DNA of 64,000 nucleotides from Lachnospiraceae bacterium (GCA_017521605.1 JAFXCD010000004.1:46834-110833), one strand, 5' to 3'. Shown: positions 9,632-18,163, numbered from the stretch's first letter. Notes: generated by a model not told the origin, from the letters alone. Numbers and translations are program-made.

Positions 9632-10063
9632 TTATAAATATTTGGTAAGCTGAGCAATGTTCTTACCTTCAAATTCAATCAGCTTATTGGCCAGAGACAA
9701 TGCCTGCTCATCGGCCCTTCCATTATGATTTAGAACCTTATTCATTTCCAACACACTTGAATTGCATCCCTTAATCATAACTTCTGCAATCCGACTGGTA
9801 CTGGTATTAAAAAGAGTATTATACTGAATTCCTCCTGCCAGTCTCAGATTTTCTACATAGCTTCCCCGATAAGGTTCTGCTTTAGCTTCCAAAAGTTTAT
9901 CATATGCCTGATTCCTGATTTCAGCATATTTTAGAGATTGTTTAGATATCTGCAATGCCAGTTTTTCATCAAACACCTTGTCTGAAATAGTATCAATGGC
10001 TCTCATAGCCTTCTCCGTGGTTCGTTGAATTTCTTTATAAATATTTACTTCCTGTTTCTGCAT
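9632..10063 (-). CDS. Conserved-looking helical protein of unknown function
   Basis: I do not recognise this 143-residue protein. It appears all-helical, soluble and without a signal peptide or Cys. Its N-terminal half (KEIQRTTEKAMRAIDTI) is charged and amphipathic. A central SYVENLRLAGGIQYNTLFNTSTSRIA region with Gly and Asn may form a turn, and the C-terminal part (ANKLIEFEGKNIAQLTKYL) is again helical. A good ribosome binding site, GGGAGG, lies 6 nt before the ATG. It stands alone between gdhA and the terminator of the SH3-domain gene. Confidence 0.65.
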   Translation of the reverse strand: MQKQEVNIYKEIQRTTEKAMRAIDTISDKVFDEKLALQISKQSLKYAEIRNQAYDKLLEAKAEPYRGSYVENLRLAGGIQYNTLFNTSTSRIAEVMIKGCNSSVLEMNKVLNHNGRADEQALSLANKLIEFEGKNIAQLTKYL

Positions 10064-10121
10064 AGCAACCTCCCATCCGTCTGCTATATGATGTATCCGC
10101 TTCTCCCTTCATGCACAACAA

Positions 10122-10147
10122 AAGGATGCTATTCTCATAGCATCCTT
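10122..10147 (-). terminator. Terminator of the SH3-domain gene
   Basis: Perfect 10-bp stem (AAGGATGCTA / TAGCATCCTT) with a 6-nt loop, followed on the minus strand by TTGTTG, a weak T-tract. It lies about 30 nt after the SH3 gene stop. Confidence 0.7.
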
Positions 10148-10178
10148 AGTATCTTTCTTTTCTTGTTTTTTATACAGA

Positions 10179-11405
10179 CTATTGAACAAAATCTTCCTTC
10201 ACATAACCAATTTGTCCGTTATAATTGATTTTACACCAGCCATTTTCACGTCCCAAAAGATCTACAACTTCTCCGCCAGACAAAACTCCCAGTCTGTCTG
10301 CACTCTCGCTGGCACTCACACGAACATTTACATTGGAACTGGCCGCTACTGTACCAATCACTTCCATTCCGGTAGCTGTATTTATAAGCTGCAAAAACTC
10401 AGATTTGATATATCCCTCCGTTTTACCAACCTTTACTTTCGACCAGCCATTTACCTTCTGCTCCAACACCTCAACCTTAGTACCACCGCTTACTTTATCC
10501 ACTTTATCTGACTGCTCACTATCGGACACACGAACATTTACAGTAGTGGTCGCTTTTGCATAAACAGGCTCCGCATTTTGTATGGGTTCAGCAGGTTCTG
10601 CTGCCTCTCCGTCAGCGTTTTCTGTTCCATCCCCCTGTGGCTCTGTCATTTCAGTCCCTTCAGTACTTGATGTATTCTGTATTTGTTCAGCCAATGCTTC
10701 TCCGGTAGATTTCTGTACTTCCTTTACTACTTCCTGAATATAGTAAAACAATTCTTCATTTTCTTTTAAAGTGTCACTGCATTCAACATTTACACGATTA
10801 TACAGTTCTACCACATCTTCTTGCGAAGCAACTTTTTCAATAAATTCAAGCTCTTCATCGGATACTTCACCCTCATTCAGATAATAGCTTCCATCCGAAC
10901 TCATGCAGACATAAAAAGTCTCCATACCCGATACTGTATCTTCGTAATTCTTCACCTTCATCTTGTAGTGTACATAAGTCAAATATGAATTCTGCAACGG
11001 ACCGGGCTTCGTATATATGGTTTTCACAGGATATGCTTCCACATATTCACTCATAGCCTGAATACGTAACCCTTCTGTTTCATCCAATTGATTACTGATA
11101 CTCTTTATGACTTCAATATCACCATCGGCATATGCACTATAGTATGTGTCAATCAACTGTTGAATCTCAGGAATGGTATTCTCTGCAAGCAACACTTCTG
11201 TAGAAGGCACTGCTGTAGGTTCCGCAACCCCTATACTTTCCTGAGTCGTCGACTCCTTCGCCAGTTCTTCCTGCCTTTTGCTATCCTTGGCATTCAATGC
11301 AACCAAAACTGTTATAGCCACTGCCAAAACAAGAACTATGGGAAAAACCATTTTACTGTTTTTCACCAGCAAGCCCCCCATCAGCTTCATTTTTTCTTTT
11401 AACAT
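10179..11405 (-). CDS. Membrane-anchored protein with two bacterial SH3 domains
   Basis: A 408-residue protein with a cytoplasmic N-terminus and one hydrophobic anchor (about residues 19-37), so the bulk is probably outside the membrane. An unclassified domain spans about 70-230. An acidic Thr/Glu/Pro-rich linker (about 245-285) follows. Two SH3b domains close the protein, each starting with an NVRVSxSE motif and containing GW and GYIK/GYVK strands. SH3b domains typically bind peptidoglycan, so an envelope-associated role is likely. No enzymatic motif is seen. The ribosome binding site AAAGG is 7 nt before the ATG. The gene lies just downstream of tRNA-Arg and may be read from its promoter. 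Confidence 0.75.
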   Translation of the reverse strand: MLKEKMKLMGGLLVKNSKMVFPIVLVLAVAITVLVALNAKDSKRQEELAKESTTQESIGVAEPTAVPSTEVLLAENTIPEIQQLIDTYYSAYADGDIEVIKSISNQLDETEGLRIQAMSEYVEAYPVKTIYTKPGPLQNSYLTYVHYKMKVKNYEDTVSGMETFYVCMSSDGSYYLNEGEVSDEELEFIEKVASQEDVVELYNRVNVECSDTLKENEELFYYIQEVVKEVQKSTGEALAEQIQNTSSTEGTEMTEPQGDGTENADGEAAEPAEPIQNAEPVYAKATTTVNVRVSDSEQSDKVDKVSGGTKVEVLEQKVNGWSKVKVGKTEGYIKSEFLQLINTATGMEVIGTVAASSNVNVRVSASESADRLGVLSGGEVVDLLGRENGWCKINYNGQIGYVKEDFVQ

Positions 11406-11453
11406 AAGTCAACCTTTCTATAAACCCATGCACTACAGTCGGGTGATGTAAAA

Positions 11454-11525
11454 TGCATCCGACAGGAATCGAACCTGCATTAAAGGCGTCGGAGGCCTCC
11501 GTTCTATCCATTAGACTACGGATGC
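11454..11525 (-). tRNA. tRNA-Arg (anticodon CCG)
   Basis: A 72-nt cloverleaf on the minus strand with a 7-bp acceptor GCATCCG / CGGATGC. The anticodon stem GAGGC / GCCTT encloses loop CTCCGAC, giving anticodon CCG, which reads CGG. The T-loop GTTCGATTC and discriminator A are present, and CCA is not encoded. No clear terminator follows. Confidence 0.93.
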
Positions 11526-11557
11526 AATTATTACAAATTTGTTACATCACCTCGACC

Positions 11558-11586
11558 ATAATATCACAAATTAATAAATATGTCTA
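11558..11586 (-). promoter_or_regulatory. Promoter of tRNA-Arg
   Basis: Minus-strand TAGACA (11581-11586), a 17-bp spacer and TATTAT (11558-11563), each one base from consensus, about 33 bp upstream of the tRNA 5' end. Confidence 0.65.
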
Positions 11587-11626
11587 CTTGCTTTTTGATG
11601 AAAAATTTATAAATTTATGTTTTCCC

Positions 11627-12517
11627 TTATTGTAAGCCAGAATTACCCCTAATAATTGTCAACTTTTTCTTTTGAGCATCATAATAATAAGGATAATCTG
11701 ATAAAACCTCTTCCGTAGCAACCTGAGTATTATTGGCTTCTCGAATCATATCCTTTAAACTATCTGCATTTTCACCTCCTCGTTCCTTCAGTAAAATCAC
11801 TTCATGTATGGAGCTTGGCAACACATAAAAATTACCTCCCAATCGCTCTGCAGCTTCTTCCAATATATGCGGATATAAAAGCACCGCTGCCCCCTGACAC
11901 TTCTTCTCATTAGTCAGCACATACAATCCGGGATCTGCACTTTCCTCAAACAATTCCCGCAACAATGTTTTCATACTTACAATATTGGGTGGCAACATGC
12001 GTCCGGTATTTTTCTCCGCCAGCTTCATTAATTCTTTATGATTCGTCCCCCACATTTCCATATGTGTATTATGAATCAGAATCATACCTTCCCCCAACTC
12101 TTCCTGATAAAAAGCATAATAAAAACAAATTGCCAAATCCATAAATAATATATGTGGAATCTGCTCCAAGAGTTCTTTATTTCTTTCCGCATTAATAAGC
12201 CTATATGCTATTTTATCTTTCACCTCTTCAAAGCGGCAGAAAAAGTCCATATCAATAGATTCTTTTACTTCTCCCTTCTTATATATATCCATAATACATT
12301 TAACAACTTCCTCCATTTCCATACCGCTTCTATACATATCATAAAATGCATTCAAATATATGGTGGGTGCAATATTATGCTCCGGCCTCTGAATAATAAG
12401 ACCATAATATATCACATTATTATTCTTTCTAACCTCTTGTACCTTTATCTTTATATCTGTATTCATTTTTCCTTTTAGATTGTTTTGTACTTCTGTCAAA
12501 AATTTATTAATATCCAT
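11627..12517 (-). CDS. DUF5688 family protein
   Basis: A 296-residue soluble protein matching the DUF5688 family, which is common in Lachnospiraceae and has no known function. Visible features are the N-terminal block MDINKFLTEVQNNLKG, a central INAERNKELLEQIPH region, and a C-terminal part with FYVLPSSIHEVIL followed by TQVATEEVLSDYPYYYD. No signal peptide or membrane segment is present. An AAAGG ribosome binding site precedes the ATG. It sits alone between the efp terminator and tRNA-Arg, with no neighbours that hint at its role. The family assignment rests on recalled sequence patterns. Confidence 0.75.
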   Translation of the reverse strand: MDINKFLTEVQNNLKGKMNTDIKIKVQEVRKNNNVIYYGLIIQRPEHNIAPTIYLNAFYDMYRSGMEMEEVVKCIMDIYKKGEVKESIDMDFFCRFEEVKDKIAYRLINAERNKELLEQIPHILFMDLAICFYYAFYQEELGEGMILIHNTHMEMWGTNHKELMKLAEKNTGRMLPPNIVSMKTLLRELFEESADPGLYVLTNEKKCQGAAVLLYPHILEEAAERLGGNFYVLPSSIHEVILLKERGGENADSLKDMIREANNTQVATEEVLSDYPYYYDAQKKKLTIIRGNSGLQ

Positions 12518-12548
12518 ATTTTTCCTTTCTGTTCTTATAATTGTAAAA

Positions 12549-12581
12549 AAAATAAGACAATGAACAATCGCTCATTGTCTT
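12549..12581 (-). terminator. Terminator of efp
   Basis: A 10-bp stem (AAGACAATGA on both arms of the minus-strand RNA) is followed by a run of eight T. It lies about 25 nt after the efp stop. Confidence 0.88.
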
Positions 12582-12604
12582 ACATAGCTTTCATACAGTT
12601 AATA

Positions 12605-13162
12605 TTATACTCTGGATAAGTATTCACCGGTTCTGGTATCAATCTTAATCTTGTTACCAATTTCTACGAACAAAGGTACAGATACGGTAGCTCCGGTTTC
12701 AACAGTAGCAGGCTTTGAAGCACCGGTAGCGGTATCTCCCTTAAAGCCGGGCTCTGTCTCGGTAACCTCAAGCTCTACAAACAGAGGAGGTTCAATAGCA
12801 AATACATTGCCATTGTGTGAACAAACCTTGCACATATCATTTTCCTTAACGAACTTTAATGCATCACCAACAGTTTCTTCGTTGAGAGCAATCTGATCAT
12901 AACTTTCCACATCCATGAAGTGAAACAAATCACCATCTGAATATAAATACTGCATATCTTTTCTATCAATACGCGCCTGTGGGAACTTCTCCTGAGGTCT
13001 GAAACTCTTTTCGATAACACCACCGTTAACGATATTTTTCAGCTTAGTTCTAACGAAAGCAGCTCCCTTTCCCGGTTTAACATGCTGGAATTCAATAATC
13101 TGATAGATACCATTATCCATTTCAATGGTAATACCATTTCTGAAATCGCCTGCAGTAATCAT
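12605..13162 (-). CDS. efp: Translation elongation factor P
   Basis: EF-P binds the ribosome between the P and E sites and relieves stalling at consecutive prolines. Length 185 is typical, with the KOW-like N-terminal domain and two OB domains. The loop [11 protein letters not shown] (about residues 29-39) holds the lysine position that is modified in many bacteria. The C-terminal signature [13 protein letters not shown]-type sequence (here [17 protein letters not shown]) is complete. An AGGAGG ribosome binding site precedes the ATG. It follows the aromatic-pathway genes in the same direction after 89 bp and ends with a strong terminator. Confidence 0.97.
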   Translation of the reverse strand: MITAGDFRNGITIEMDNGIYQIIEFQHVKPGKGAAFVRTKLKNIVNGGVIEKSFRPQEKFPQARIDRKDMQYLYSDGDLFHFMDVESYDQIALNEETVGDALKFVKENDMCKVCSHNGNVFAIEPPLFVELEVTETEPGFKGDTATGASKPATVETGATVSVPLFVEIGNKIKIDTRTGEYLSRV

Positions 13163-13251
13163 AGTATATTCCTCCTAAACATTTATCACGTTATAATTCT
13201 TTTCTAGTTTATACTAAAAGCAATCATATTTCAACTATTTTTTTCAAAAAC

Positions 13252-14214
13252 TTAAGACAAATTCTGAATAAAGTCAATTGCCTGTATATAACCATCCAAA
13301 CCTTGACCAAATATCTGCTTATCGCAAACAGGTGCTGTAACGGATATTTTACGAAATTCTTCTCGTTCCTGTATATTGGATATATGTACCTCAACCTTAG
13401 GTACAGTAATGCTGGCCAAAGCGTCTCTAATAGCATAAGAATAATGGGTATAGGCACCGGGATTAATTACAATCCCTGACGTACCATCAAAATATGACTG
13501 CTGAATTCTATCAATAATAGCTCCCTCATAATTGCTCTGAAAGGTTTCAATCTCACAATCCGACTCTCTCGCTTTTTTCTGTATCAGTTTAAGCAAGTAC
13601 TCATAATCCTGTGTTCCATAAACACTCTTTTCCCTTATCCCCAGAAAATTTAAATTGGGACCATTTATCACCAGTAGTTTCATAGCTTTTTCCTTCTTCC
13701 CAGCCTTCAATTTATCAAGAACCTTCTCCACCACCTGCTGCATATTTAACTCATCCACATCAAGTATAATATCCGCACAGGCTTCGTAAGCTTCTTCCCT
13801 CTGCTCTAATAGCTTTGTTATTCTCTCCAATGGATTTGCGCATTGAAGCAATGGTCTGGTTGTATCATTCTTCAATCGCTCACACACTGTTTCCGGCTTT
13901 ACCCTAAAATAAACTACGGTCCCTAACTGTTTTAGTAATGCTCTGTTTTCTTCTTTTATGGGTGTCCCACCTCCCACCGAAACTATCTGATTTTTCATTT
14001 TTAAAACAGCTTCTCGAAGAAGCTCTGTTTCCAATTCTCTAAAGCTATCTTCTCCATCCTGCTCGAAAATCTCACGAATGGTACGCTTCTGCCTTCTCTC
14101 TATCAGCTTATCTGTATCCTCTATGGACTTGCGCAAACGATAAGACAGGCGGATACCAACTGTTGTCTTTCCGCTTCCCATAAATCCTATCAGTACAATA
14201 TTATTCTTTTTCAT
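13252..14214 (-). CDS. aroK-aroQ: Shikimate kinase / type II 3-dehydroquinate dehydratase fusion
   Basis: Two shikimate-pathway enzymes in one chain of 320 residues. Residues 1-170 are shikimate kinase: P-loop GFMGSGKTT (10-18), the shikimate-binding DTDKLIE segment and VGGGTP. Residues about 178-320 are a type II 3-dehydroquinate dehydratase beginning MKLLVINGPNLNFLG, with the catalytic tyrosine in REKSVYGTQ, then INPGAYTHYS and VEVHISNI. The steps carried out (dehydroquinate to dehydroshikimate, and shikimate to shikimate 3-phosphate) flank the AroE step, whose gene overlaps by 4 bp just upstream. The internal Met at residue 178 has no good ribosome binding site visible, so a true fusion is favoured over two genes. 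Confidence 0.9.
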   Translation of the reverse strand: MKKNNIVLIGFMGSGKTTVGIRLSYRLRKSIEDTDKLIERRQKRTIREIFEQDGEDSFRELETELLREAVLKMKNQIVSVGGGTPIKEENRALLKQLGTVVYFRVKPETVCERLKNDTTRPLLQCANPLERITKLLEQREEAYEACADIILDVDELNMQQVVEKVLDKLKAGKKEKAMKLLVINGPNLNFLGIREKSVYGTQDYEYLLKLIQKKARESDCEIETFQSNYEGAIIDRIQQSYFDGTSGIVINPGAYTHYSYAIRDALASITVPKVEVHISNIQEREEFRKISVTAPVCDKQIFGQGLDGYIQAIDFIQNLS

Positions 14215-15080
14215 TTCTTTAATGCCTCTGCTACTAATTGATTAACCACCTCTGCTGTTTTTTGTGAAATAGTAATCCCATTCCACAATTCAAAGGCTAT
14301 TATGCCCTGATACACCAGCATCTTGGCTCCATTATATGCTTTTCCTCCGCCTCTACTGGTCATTTGCATAAAACGAGTATCTCCGGGATTAAAAATCAGG
14401 TCATACCCCACTTCTACCCTTTCATAAAAGGCCTCTTCTTCAATTACCACTTCTTCTATATGTGGATGCATACCTACATTTGTGGCCTGAATCACCAAAA
14501 ACTTTTGATCTCCTGGCAGTTTATCATATTCCTTTAATGTATAAGCCTTAACAAATTCACTTCCTGCCATCTGATTTACCTCTTCGGCTATTGCTTGAGC
14601 TCTCTCCAAAGTACGATTCAAAATATAGACATGGGAAGCTTTCTTTTCCAACAACAGCACCGCTACAGCCCTTGCCACACCTCCGGCTCCCAGAATAACA
14701 CATTCTCTCCCTTCCGGATCCACACCATCATTCAACATGGCTCTATATAATCCCAACATATCCGTATTGTAACCTTTAAAACCATGTTCATTTCTTACCA
14801 ATGTATTTACAGCACCAATTCTTGCCGCCATATCATCCAACTCTGTTACATATTTTACCACATCGGTTTTATATGGTACAGTCACATTACATCCCAGCAA
14901 ATTTAAGGCATGAGCACCTTTTACTGCCTCTTCCAAGCGTCCCTTTTCTACATGAAAAGGAACATAAACCATATTGGTTCCGGTTTCCTCTGCAAGATAA
15001 TTCTGTAACAACGGAGACAAGGTATGCTCAACCGGATTCCCAATTAACCCACAGGTTCGTGTTTCTCCATTATATATCAT
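14211..15080 (-). CDS. aroE: Shikimate 5-dehydrogenase
   Basis: Reduces 3-dehydroshikimate to shikimate with NADPH. Landmarks in order are the substrate-binding HTLSPLLQN, the catalytic-lysine motif NVTVPYK, NTLV followed by GYNTDMLG, the nucleotide motif GAGGVARAV, and the C-terminal AYNGAKMLVYQG. I chose the ATG at 15080 (MIYNGETRTCGL) because it has AGAGG 8-9 nt upstream; a longer reading from 15125 adds 15 residues lying inside yqeG. It overlaps yqeG by 11 bp upstream and the aroK-aroQ fusion by 4 bp downstream (ATGA), so the three are one operon. Confidence 0.95.
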   Translation of the reverse strand: MIYNGETRTCGLIGNPVEHTLSPLLQNYLAEETGTNMVYVPFHVEKGRLEEAVKGAHALNLLGCNVTVPYKTDVVKYVTELDDMAARIGAVNTLVRNEHGFKGYNTDMLGLYRAMLNDGVDPEGRECVILGAGGVARAVAVLLLEKKASHVYILNRTLERAQAIAEEVNQMAGSEFVKAYTLKEYDKLPGDQKFLVIQATNVGMHPHIEEVVIEEEAFYERVEVGYDLIFNPGDTRFMQMTSRGGGKAYNGAKMLVYQGIIAFELWNGITISQKTAEVVNQLVAEALKK

Positions 15081-15588
15081 GATTTTTTCCTCTGCTCTTT
15101 TTCTTCCTATAAAAATACAGTACAATCCATTCCAATCTTCGTTTCAGCACAATCTGTATTTCTTCTTTAGGATGAATAGGTTTCACTAAATAAGAATAAA
15201 TTCCGGTTCTTTTAGCCCCCCATACATCCGTAAATAGTTGATCTCCCACAAACACTGTATTTTCTTTGGTGGTTCCCATCTGCTCCATAGCTTTTATGTA
15301 ACCGGTTTTTGAAGGTTTATTGGCTTTATAAATATAGGCAGAACCTACAGAATCCGCAAAACCTTTTACCCGTGGCTCCTTATTATTGGACAGAAGCATA
15401 GTCTGATAGCCCATGCTTCTCAACCTCTCAAAAAATTCAATAGCCCGTATATCCGCCGGTTCACCATGAGGAACCAGTGTATTATCTATATCAAAGATCA
15501 CACCACGATACCCTTTCGCATACAATGCGCCAAAATCAATTTCATAGGTTGCTTCCACATCCATGTCCGGGTAAAATTTCGCAAACAT
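15070..15588 (-). CDS. yqeG: YqeG-family HAD IIIA phosphatase
   Basis: A 172-residue HAD-superfamily phosphohydrolase of the YqeG type, found widely in Firmicutes; the substrate is not settled. Motif I is DIDNTLV, preceded by GVIFDIDNT-type strand residues near position 33. Motif II is the LLSNN region, and motif III/IV is GDQLFTDVWGAKR. In many Firmicutes yqeG lies beside aroE, as here. It begins the yqeG-aroE-aroKQ operon and overlaps aroE by 11 bp. The C-terminal tail is basic (RKKKSRGK). Confidence 0.9.
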   Translation of the reverse strand: MFAKFYPDMDVEATYEIDFGALYAKGYRGVIFDIDNTLVPHGEPADIRAIEFFERLRSMGYQTMLLSNNKEPRVKGFADSVGSAYIYKANKPSKTGYIKAMEQMGTTKENTVFVGDQLFTDVWGAKRTGIYSYLVKPIHPKEEIQIVLKRRLEWIVLYFYRKKKSRGKNHDI

Positions 15589-15629
15589 CCTTTCCCCTCA
15601 TCTTTCTTAGTATTCATGTAACGAAAAAT

Positions 15630-15654
15630 ATGGCAGGACCACCGACCCTGCCAT
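15630..15654 (-). terminator. Terminator of nrdR
   Basis: Minus-strand ATGGCAGGG / CCTGCCAT stem with a 9-nt loop, followed by ATTTTTCG. It lies within 10 nt of the nrdR stop. Confidence 0.8.
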
Positions 15655-15660
15655 GTATAA

Positions 15661-16110
15661 CTATTGCAATACTTTTTTCAATTCATCCATAAATGTATTC
15701 ACATCTTTAAATTCTCTGTATACAGAAGCAAAACGAACATATGCAACAGCATCCAAATCCTTCAACTTATTCATTACCAATTCACCAATCACCTGACTGG
15801 CGATTTCTTTTTCTTCCATATTGAAAATCTCATTTTCCACTTCATCAACCAAACTGGTAATTGCCTGTGCACTAACAGGTCTCTTATGACAAGCTCTTAA
15901 AACACCTGCTTCTATCTTTGCCCTATCATAAGTCTCACGATTATCATCCTTCTTAATAATAATCAAGGGAATTGTCTCTATCTTTTCATATGTGGTGAAT
16001 CGCTTTCCACATTCATCACAAACACGACGTCTTCTGATAGAATTATTATCCTCCGCCGGTCTGGAGTCAATTACTCGGGTATTCTCATGATTACAAAACG
16101 GACATTTCAT
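15661..16110 (-). CDS. nrdR: Transcriptional repressor NrdR
   Basis: Zinc-ribbon plus ATP-cone repressor of ribonucleotide reductase genes, responding to dATP/ATP. The start ATG at 16110 gives the canonical MKCPFCNHENTRVIDSR opening, with AGGAG 5 nt upstream. The four zinc cysteines are CPFC and CDEC. The RRRRVCDECGKRFTTYE-type block, here IRRRRVCDECGKRFTTYE, is intact. The ATP-cone domain runs from about residue 45 to 140. Length 149 is normal. It is monocistronic, and its targets (nrd genes) are not in this window. Confidence 0.97.
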   Translation of the reverse strand: MKCPFCNHENTRVIDSRPAEDNNSIRRRRVCDECGKRFTTYEKIETIPLIIIKKDDNRETYDRAKIEAGVLRACHKRPVSAQAITSLVDEVENEIFNMEEKEIASQVIGELVMNKLKDLDAVAYVRFASVYREFKDVNTFMDELKKVLQ

Positions 16111-16177
16111 ACGTGCTCCTATCTGCGTCATTCATGACGCTTCCAAGTATTCTCTGAATAGGTATATTATAAATTAT

Positions 16178-16411
16178 TTAGCAGTTTATGTCAACCAATA
16201 TGATATCCGGTCCGATTTGTCTTATGTCCTTAAAATGAATTTCTAATTCATTCTCAGCCTTAAACAGATAAAACCATTTACCATACTCACATACAATTAT
16301 TTTACAAATACATCCATTACATTCATCAAACACAAAGTCGCATACTTTTCCCAGACATTTGCAATCTCTGATATTAATAACCTCTTTGTTCTTAAATTCC
16401 GAATATAACAT
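16178..16411 (-). CDS. YlmC/YmxH family PRC-barrel sporulation protein
   Basis: A 77-residue PRC-barrel protein of the YlmC/YmxH family, a small family linked to sporulation in Firmicutes. The start is taken as the ATG at 16411 with GGGGTGG just upstream; a TTG five codons earlier is less likely. The pattern INIRDCKCLGKVCDFVFD followed by a Cys-rich strand and IRQIGPDIILVDI fits the family. It is transcribed divergently from sigG, with a 124-bp shared intergenic region that contains the sigG promoter. Confidence 0.85.
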   Translation of the reverse strand: MLYSEFKNKEVINIRDCKCLGKVCDFVFDECNGCICKIIVCEYGKWFYLFKAENELEIHFKDIRQIGPDIILVDINC

Positions 16412-16446
16412 CTCCCCACCCCACAAAACCCATATATAATATTATA

Positions 16447-16477
16447 TGAATAATTTTCTGAAATGTGGCTCATAATA
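16447..16477 (+). promoter_or_regulatory. Probable SigG-type promoter of sigG
   Basis: TGAATA (16447-16452), an 18-bp spacer and CATAATA (16471-16477). This matches the forespore SigG consensus described for Bacillus subtilis (GHATR, 17-18 bp, CATXHTA). It lies about 58 bp before the sigG ATG, which implies positive autoregulation. Confidence 0.65.
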
Positions 16478-16535
16478 TTCCTATACTTACCAAGGATAAG
16501 GCATAACGTAACTAACAGTTTCAGGAGGTCATCAC

Positions 16536-17315
16536 ATGTCATTGGGTAAGGTAGAAATCTGTGGGGTTAACACTGCAAAGCTCCCACTTCTTAAGCAGGA
16601 AGAAAAGGATCGTCTGTTTACAAAAATAGAAGAAGGGGACATGTTAGCCCGCGAAAAATACATTGAAGGAAATCTTCGTCTTGTTTTAAGTATTATCAAA
16701 CGCTTCTCATCCAGTAATGAAAACGTGGACGATTTATTCCAAATTGGTTGCATCGGTCTTATTAAAGCCATTGATAATTTTGATTCCAAGCTAAATGTAA
16801 AATTTTCAACTTATGCTGTTCCCATGATTATCGGTGAAATACGACGTTATCTTAGAGACAATAGTGCTATTCGAGTTTCCCGTTCATTAAAAGATACTGC
16901 ATACAAAGCAATTTATACCAGGGACATTTTAACAAGACGTAACCTTAAAGAACCTTCCATAGAGGAAATTGCTTTAGAAATCGGCATTCCCAAGGAAGAT
17001 ATCGTTTACGCCATGGACGCCTTGCAAAATCCTATGAGTTTATACGAACCTATTTTTACTGATGCTGGAGATACCCTCTATGTAATGGACCAAATCAGCG
17101 ACAAAAAGAACAAGGAAGAAAACTGGGTAGAAAAACTCTCTTTAAATGATGCCATGAATCGCCTTGCGGAAAGAGAACGTGAAATCATCACCCTGCGCTT
17201 TTTTGAAGGTAAGACCCAGATGGAAGTAGCAGATATGATTGGCATTTCCCAAGCTCAGGTATCCCGCCTTGAAAAAAATGCTTTAAAAATAATGCGCACT
17301 TACCTTTCGGCATGA
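16536..17315 (+). CDS. sigG: Sporulation sigma factor SigG
   Basis: Late forespore-specific sigma factor. It is 259 residues and has the SigG N-terminal GKVEICGVNTAKLPLL, which is nearly invariant in the family. Region 2 (NLRLVLSIIKRF, DDLFQIGCIGLIKAI, FSTYAVPMIIGEIRR) and region 4 (EREIITLRFFEGKTQMEVADMIGISQAQVSRLEK) are complete. An AGGAGG ribosome binding site lies 7 nt before the ATG. In bacilli sigG directly follows spoIIGA-sigE; here it is on the opposite strand, about 1 kb away, with two small genes between. It ends only 6 bp from the convergent VanZ-family gene, with no visible terminator. Confidence 0.97.
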   Translation: MSLGKVEICGVNTAKLPLLKQEEKDRLFTKIEEGDMLAREKYIEGNLRLVLSIIKRFSSSNENVDDLFQIGCIGLIKAIDNFDSKLNVKFSTYAVPMIIGEIRRYLRDNSAIRVSRSLKDTAYKAIYTRDILTRRNLKEPSIEEIALEIGIPKEDIVYAMDALQNPMSLYEPIFTDAGDTLYVMDQISDKKNKEENWVEKLSLNDAMNRLAEREREIITLRFFEGKTQMEVADMIGISQAQVSRLEKNALKIMRTYLSA

Positions 17316-17321
17316 TACACT

Positions 17322-17840
17322 TCATCTTTGAAACAATATGCAACCCAATTTATAAAAGAAAGCACCAATCATACAACCTACAGTATTTGTAATAATGTCA
17401 TCTAATTGAAAAATACCTCTTCCTGTAACCAGCTGCATCCCTTCGATGATAAAGCTGGTTACAAATCCAAACATAATGCTATTAAAGAGAATCTCTTTTT
17501 TATTTTTCCACCAACAATAACAAAAGCCATAAGGTATAAAAAGCAAAACATTTTCCAATACCAAAGCATTGTTACGACTGTTAATTCGCAAACTGGCTCC
17601 CAGCTCCAAATCAATACGGGAAGTATTTCCACTTTCTCTGGACAAAAAAGTAATCATCATAACCAATGCCAAATACGTCCAAAAGCAAACCGTTGACCAC
17701 ACCGGTAAAGACTGCTTTCCATTCTTTCTCCTCTTCCTATTTATCAACTGCACCAAGCAAAACAAACACCCTCCAATCAAAATCACAAATGGAACATATT
17801 GCAATGCCACAGACAAATCCTGTACTAAATATTTAAACAT
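17322..17840 (-). CDS. VanZ-family membrane protein
   Basis: A 172-residue integral membrane protein with about five hydrophobic segments. The VanZ-like signature is present: an NALVLENVLLFIPYGF segment near residue 95 and FIIEGMQLVTGRGIFQLDDIITNTVGC near residue 130. VanZ in enterococci gives low-level teicoplanin resistance, but most family members are of unknown function. It starts 3 bp after the stop of the upstream 102-residue gene, so they are co-transcribed. No resistance genes are nearby, so I do not infer antibiotic resistance. Confidence 0.85.
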   Translation of the reverse strand: MFKYLVQDLSVALQYVPFVILIGGCLFCLVQLINRKRRKNGKQSLPVWSTVCFWTYLALVMMITFLSRESGNTSRIDLELGASLRINSRNNALVLENVLLFIPYGFCYCWWKNKKEILFNSIMFGFVTSFIIEGMQLVTGRGIFQLDDIITNTVGCMIGAFFYKLGCILFQR

Positions 17841-17843
17841 TTT

Positions 17844-18152
17844 TTACCCTTCTACATAACTTGCCCAATTTTTCGTTGCCTGCTCCCACTTATCCTTTTC
17901 TTCAAACAGGCAATTATTCATCCAGCCTATAGCATCCACCACGCCATCTTCTTCAAAATCGAACAACTTACTCTTCTTCTGTTCTTCCGGTGTCGTAAAA
18001 AAATTAAATGGTTCCGGCCATACTGTTACCTTTAGACGCTTATCTCCCTCTATGGTCACTCCTTCCAAACGATAACGCATGCCCTGATGGCAGCCTGTAT
18101 ATTCTGTTTTCTTCAAATATTCCATGGACAATATATCTTCTCGTATGATCAT
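17844..18152 (-). CDS. Small conserved-looking protein of unknown function
   Basis: A 102-residue soluble protein I do not recognise. The start ATG at 18152 has GGAGG 6 nt upstream; an in-frame start 7 codons earlier lacks one. It contains GCHQGMRYRLE, then KLKVTVWPEPFNFFTTPEE-like residues (here RLKVTVWPEPFNFFTTPEE), and an acidic C-terminal half with two conserved-looking Trp residues. It lies between sigE and a VanZ-family gene, and a palindrome overlaps its upstream region. Confidence 0.7.
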   Translation of the reverse strand: MIIREDILSMEYLKKTEYTGCHQGMRYRLEGVTIEGDKRLKVTVWPEPFNFFTTPEEQKKSKLFDFEEDGVVDAIGWMNNCLFEEKDKWEQATKNWASYVEG

Positions 18153-18163
18153 TTTATACCTCC

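Noticed and set aside
17322-17840. Glycopeptide resistance from the VanZ-family gene
   Set aside because: VanZ-like proteins are widespread and mostly of unknown role; no vanH, vanA or vanX genes are nearby.
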